Source of the DNA: Aurantiochytrium sp. KH105
Lineage: Eukaryota; Sar; Bigyra; Thraustochytrida; Thraustochytriidae
Direction of reading: 5' to 3'
Length of the DNA: 21,267 nt
Assembly: GCA_003116975.1 (NCBI GenBank)
Contig: BGKB01000316.1
Location: forward strand, 1 to 21,267
Shown: in pieces, positions 18,761-21,267 of the stretch
Position numbering within the stretch: the stretch's first letter is position 1
Layout of the letters: each line of letters opens with the position of its first letter
Position numbers and translations under genes: made by a program
Notes under the pieces: model-generated
Database searches by the model: none
Told to the model about the DNA's origin: nothing
Seen by the model: only the letters and a program-made list of their open reading frames with translations

Positions 18761-20805
18761 CGCTGAGACATCCCGAGAGGACACATGAGTTAGCGAAAGA
18801 ACTGGAAATGGTGCAGCAAGCATTCGAAGCCGAGATGAGGACCTTGACGAGCGTTGATCCTATGGCAGACGCCCCGCTAGAAGATGTGCGACGAGCATTG
18901 GCCAGCATCATCTCATTCTACACCCGCTCAGTTACGAACGAGGTCTCGCGTTTGCAGACGTGCGTCAATGAGCTGACGGCCTTGCTCTCGCTTCACGTTC
19001 CGGGACTGACTGCACCGAGTACCTCGCGTGTGGCGGACATCATGCAAAACCTTCGCCAAAGTAGACGGAGGCGAGAACGATTGGAGCATGATCTTCGCTA
19101 CGCCCGCGAGGATGCCAACGACGGAGATTCTGAAGCTCAAGCGCAGATCCCCGGCCTCGAGCAAGAGCTCGCTCAGATCGGGAGTGTTTACAAGCTGGAC
19201 AGCGAGCTGCGCAAAGAGCGCGCACGGGTGCTAAGGCATGCGGAGGAACATTACCCTGAGTTGCTTTGCGATCAAGAGTGGATCAGGAGCCTGGGCATAG
19301 AAGCTAGCGTGCCTCGGGAGCTGTCTACGCTGGGTCTTTGGCTGACGAATGCCAAGCGCGGAGACTTTGAGATTGTCGCAGAGCTTGCGTCCAAGCCCGG
19401 CAAGTCCGTCTTCAAAGTTCGCGATCCCGACGGTAGAATCTTTGTGCTCAAGTCCTTTCATCTCGCCAACGACGAGTGGAGCAGTCGCTTCTATCGCCAG
19501 GTCGCAGTTCTCGCTCAGTTAGACTCGGCCTACATTGTGCGCATCCAAGGCGTATTCATGCAGGGTGTTCGCGAGGGCTGCATTTTGTTGCCCTATTACT
19601 CAGGCGGCGACCTTGCTGCCTGGATCCGCGACAACCCGCATGCAGACTTGGCAACGCGCAGGCGCATCGCCACTGGTCTTCTATCCGGCCTTCACGATTT
19701 GCACTCGCAAGGCTTTGTGCACTGCGACGTCAAGCCAGAAAACGTCTTTCTCGCACCAGGCTTGTCACCTGTTCTTGGCGACTTTGATGGTGTTCAAATG
19801 CACGACGTGACCATGACGCAGCCTTTGCAAGCCACCATTAAATACATGGCACCCGAGCTTCGCGTTGGAAATGTCAGCAAGGTAGAGTCTGCTGTAGATC
19901 TCTTCTCCGCGGGTATGGTCCTCGCAGACCTCTACAAGGACCTCGAAACACCCGAGGCAATTCGCTCGCTTATTTCATCTCTGCAGTCTTCGGATCCAAC
20001 ACAGCGACCTACCGCGCTACAAGCCATGCGTCACGAGGCCTTTCAAGTCGAGCCAGTGAAGGCGGCCTCGTGCGCCATTTGTCTCGACATTTATCCCGCC
20101 GAAGAGGGCGTCTCTTGCGCCGACGGCCACTTCACATGCAAAGATTGCCTGAGCATGTCCGTACGCGCTGCTGCTCAGGCTCAGTCGCACGTCAAGGTGC
20201 TCCGGGATGGAAGCATGTGCTGTGTCACGCCAGACTGTGATCTTGTTATCCTTGGACGTTCCATTGCAGCCGCAGTTCCAGACGAGGACTTTGCAGCTTT
20301 GCTTAACATCGTGCGCACACATTTTGAGCGAGACGCCGCAGCCGAACAAGAGCGCCAGCTCCGAGATCGTGTCGATGCAGCGCTCCGCGAACATGGGCTG
20401 GACCCGACAACGCAAAATCACATTCGTACCATCCAGAATGAGGTCCTCGCCATGTCGTGCCCGCGTTGCTCGACAGTCTTTGCTGACTTTGATGGTTGCT
20501 GCGCTCTTAAATGTGCCACTTGCCCATGCTACTTTTGCGCATGGTGCTTGCAGGACACAGGTGATGACACAGATGCTTGCCACCGTCACGTGGCGAGATG
20601 CGCATCAAAACCTGCTGGAGAAAAGGACCCATTCTATAGCGATTTTGCTGTCGTGCAGCGAGCATGGGCTCGGCTTCGAGCGCTGCGTCTTCGTCGCTAC
20701 ATGGCAGAGAAAGTGGGAGACCGGGGCCTACGCGCGAACGTCCAGCAGAGACTGCTCCCTCTCCTCACGCCGGATATTGTCGGCGACAACTTTAGGTTTG
20801 AATGA
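18757..20805 (+). CDS. Coiled-coil/kinase-like/RING/Rcat protein (C-terminal half of fusion)
   Basis: A 682-codon uninterrupted frame; the ATG is nominal because coding probably continues from upstream. Residues ~10-165 are charged and heptad-like (ELAKELEMVQQAFEAEM; RRRRERLEHDLRYARED). Residues ~205-430 are protein-kinase-like: beta-3 lysine K232 (FVLKSF), HCDVKPEN with D324, K326 and N329, DFD rather than DFG at 342-344, and APE at 365-367. The glycine loop is not recognisable, and Q248 sits where the helix-C glutamate is expected, so activity is uncertain. A RING-type cluster follows: C439, C442, C454, H458, C461, C464, C489, C494. After a helical stretch without cysteine pairs comes an RBR RING2/Rcat-like cluster: C568-x2-C571, DGCC (581-582), C586, C589, C591, C594 and C597. 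The GC motif matches the catalytic position of RBR E3 ligases. Likely role: regulated ubiquitin transfer coupled to kinase-fold signalling. The paralogue at 11586-13429 keeps the same motifs. Confidence 0.9.
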   Translation: MTLRHPERTHELAKELEMVQQAFEAEMRTLTSVDPMADAPLEDVRRALASIISFYTRSVTNEVSRLQTCVNELTALLSLHVPGLTAPSTSRVADIMQNLRQSRRRRERLEHDLRYAREDANDGDSEAQAQIPGLEQELAQIGSVYKLDSELRKERARVLRHAEEHYPELLCDQEWIRSLGIEASVPRELSTLGLWLTNAKRGDFEIVAELASKPGKSVFKVRDPDGRIFVLKSFHLANDEWSSRFYRQVAVLAQLDSAYIVRIQGVFMQGVREGCILLPYYSGGDLAAWIRDNPHADLATRRRIATGLLSGLHDLHSQGFVHCDVKPENVFLAPGLSPVLGDFDGVQMHDVTMTQPLQATIKYMAPELRVGNVSKVESAVDLFSAGMVLADLYKDLETPEAIRSLISSLQSSDPTQRPTALQAMRHEAFQVEPVKAASCAICLDIYPAEEGVSCADGHFTCKDCLSMSVRAAAQAQSHVKVLRDGSMCCVTPDCDLVILGRSIAAAVPDEDFAALLNIVRTHFERDAAAEQERQLRDRVDAALREHGLDPTTQNHIRTIQNEVLAMSCPRCSTVFADFDGCCALKCATCPCYFCAWCLQDTGDDTDACHRHVARCASKPAGEKDPFYSDFAVVQRAWARLRALRLRRYMAEKVGDRGLRANVQQRLLPLLTPDIVGDNFRFE

Positions 20806-20851
20806 GAGATGCCGGGAATACAATCAGATTGATTTCTTTTGTTAATGGGTC

Positions 20852-21025
20852 ACATTCTCATGCCCACGCTGTTTGACAATTTTTGCTTATTTTGACGGCT
20901 GCTGGGATTTCAATAAGCATGGACTCGACTTCAAACACAGTGTCTTCGTCGTGACATGACTGACTGTGAGAAAATCGTCGAAGACACAGGCATTCGTACA
21001 ACCATTGAGAACAAAGCGCGCCCAT
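20852..21025 (+). pseudogene. Decayed C-terminal fragment of a third copy
   Basis: Bases ~20855-20908 match the Rcat start: CPRC (intact gene) reads CPRCLTIFAYFDGC here. The sequence then skips the rest of the zinc module and resumes at ~20914 with a match to the HGLDF...HSVFV region near the C-terminus, which is closer to the 11586-13429 pseudogene (AAGCATGGGTTCGACTTCGAGCACAG) than to the intact gene. Stops interrupt any frame. It is a relic with an internal deletion of roughly 60 codons, only ~50 bp downstream of the intact gene. Confidence 0.7.
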
Positions 21026-21267
21026 TTCCAGCGCCGGCGAAAACGCTAAACCAGAACGGAATTTTGCTCCATTTGCTGCCTTTTCGTCGCAATAATGCGT
21101 CTCCCTCGTTCCTTTCATCTGCAGGTCTGCAAGGCTGATGTACCAACTACAACCTCCCATCTGCCCCGAGCTAACTCCTTACAGTTAGAAAAAAGGGCCG
21201 AACTTTATCGTGCATGCGAAGTCCATGTGCTGAATGTGTTTTTTTCTCTCTCTTTTCAAGCACTTTT
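21026..21267. other. Right-flank sequence, nothing recognised
   Basis: No gene, repeat or RNA feature could be supported. The last ~30 bases are T-rich with a CTCTCTCTTTT run, which could be a pyrimidine tract of something continuing past the window. Confidence 0.4.

Overview
The window looks like nuclear DNA of a protist-type eukaryote. The reasons are a gene with nine short GT-AG introns, a multidomain fusion (leucine-rich repeats, ankyrin repeats, protein kinase, RING and RBR-type zinc modules), a probable solo LTR, decayed gene copies and a 1.4-kb tandem repeat array. I cannot place the organism by sequence alone. Stramenopile-like protists would fit the architecture, but that is a guess.

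Layout. Bases 1-684 hold no gene I recognise. Bases 685-11585 are eight head-to-tail copies of a ~1.4-kb repeat (seven full, the last truncated). Unit 1 is interrupted by a 318-bp insertion with a 12-bp target duplication, unit 3 by a 323-bp element with solo-LTR features, and unit 7 by an expanded GT microsatellite. Many forward ORFs in the array are open only because the strand is pyrimidine-rich. The array stops where a broken paralogue of the kinase/zinc-finger gene begins (11586-13429, with five frame-changing indels and one in-frame stop). Bases 13430-15549 are GC-rich spacer without a recognisable gene.

The principal gene starts at 15550. A 71-nt first exon is followed by eight exons of exactly 84 nt, each encoding one 28-residue LRR. 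They are separated by phase-2 introns that are themselves near-copies of each other, so the gene grew by tandem duplication of exon plus intron. Exon 10 (from 17635) carries ankyrin and helical sequence and runs into a one-base frame break near 18711-18760. The other side is an uninterrupted 682-codon reading frame (18757-20805) with coiled coil, kinase-like domain, RING-type module and an RBR catalytic-type (Rcat) zinc module. I think the two halves are, or recently were, one protein of about 1,300 residues: an NLR-like sensor (LRR/ANK) joined to kinase and ubiquitin-ligase effector modules. A third, badly decayed copy of the C-terminus lies just downstream (20852-21025), so the family has been expanding and dying at this locus.

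How it may work together (inference): the LRR/ANK half would recognise a ligand or partner, the coiled coil would oligomerise, and the kinase-like/RING/Rcat half would signal through phosphorylation and/or ubiquitin transfer. Tandem duplication of LRR modules and of whole gene copies is the pattern expected of a diversifying recognition family.
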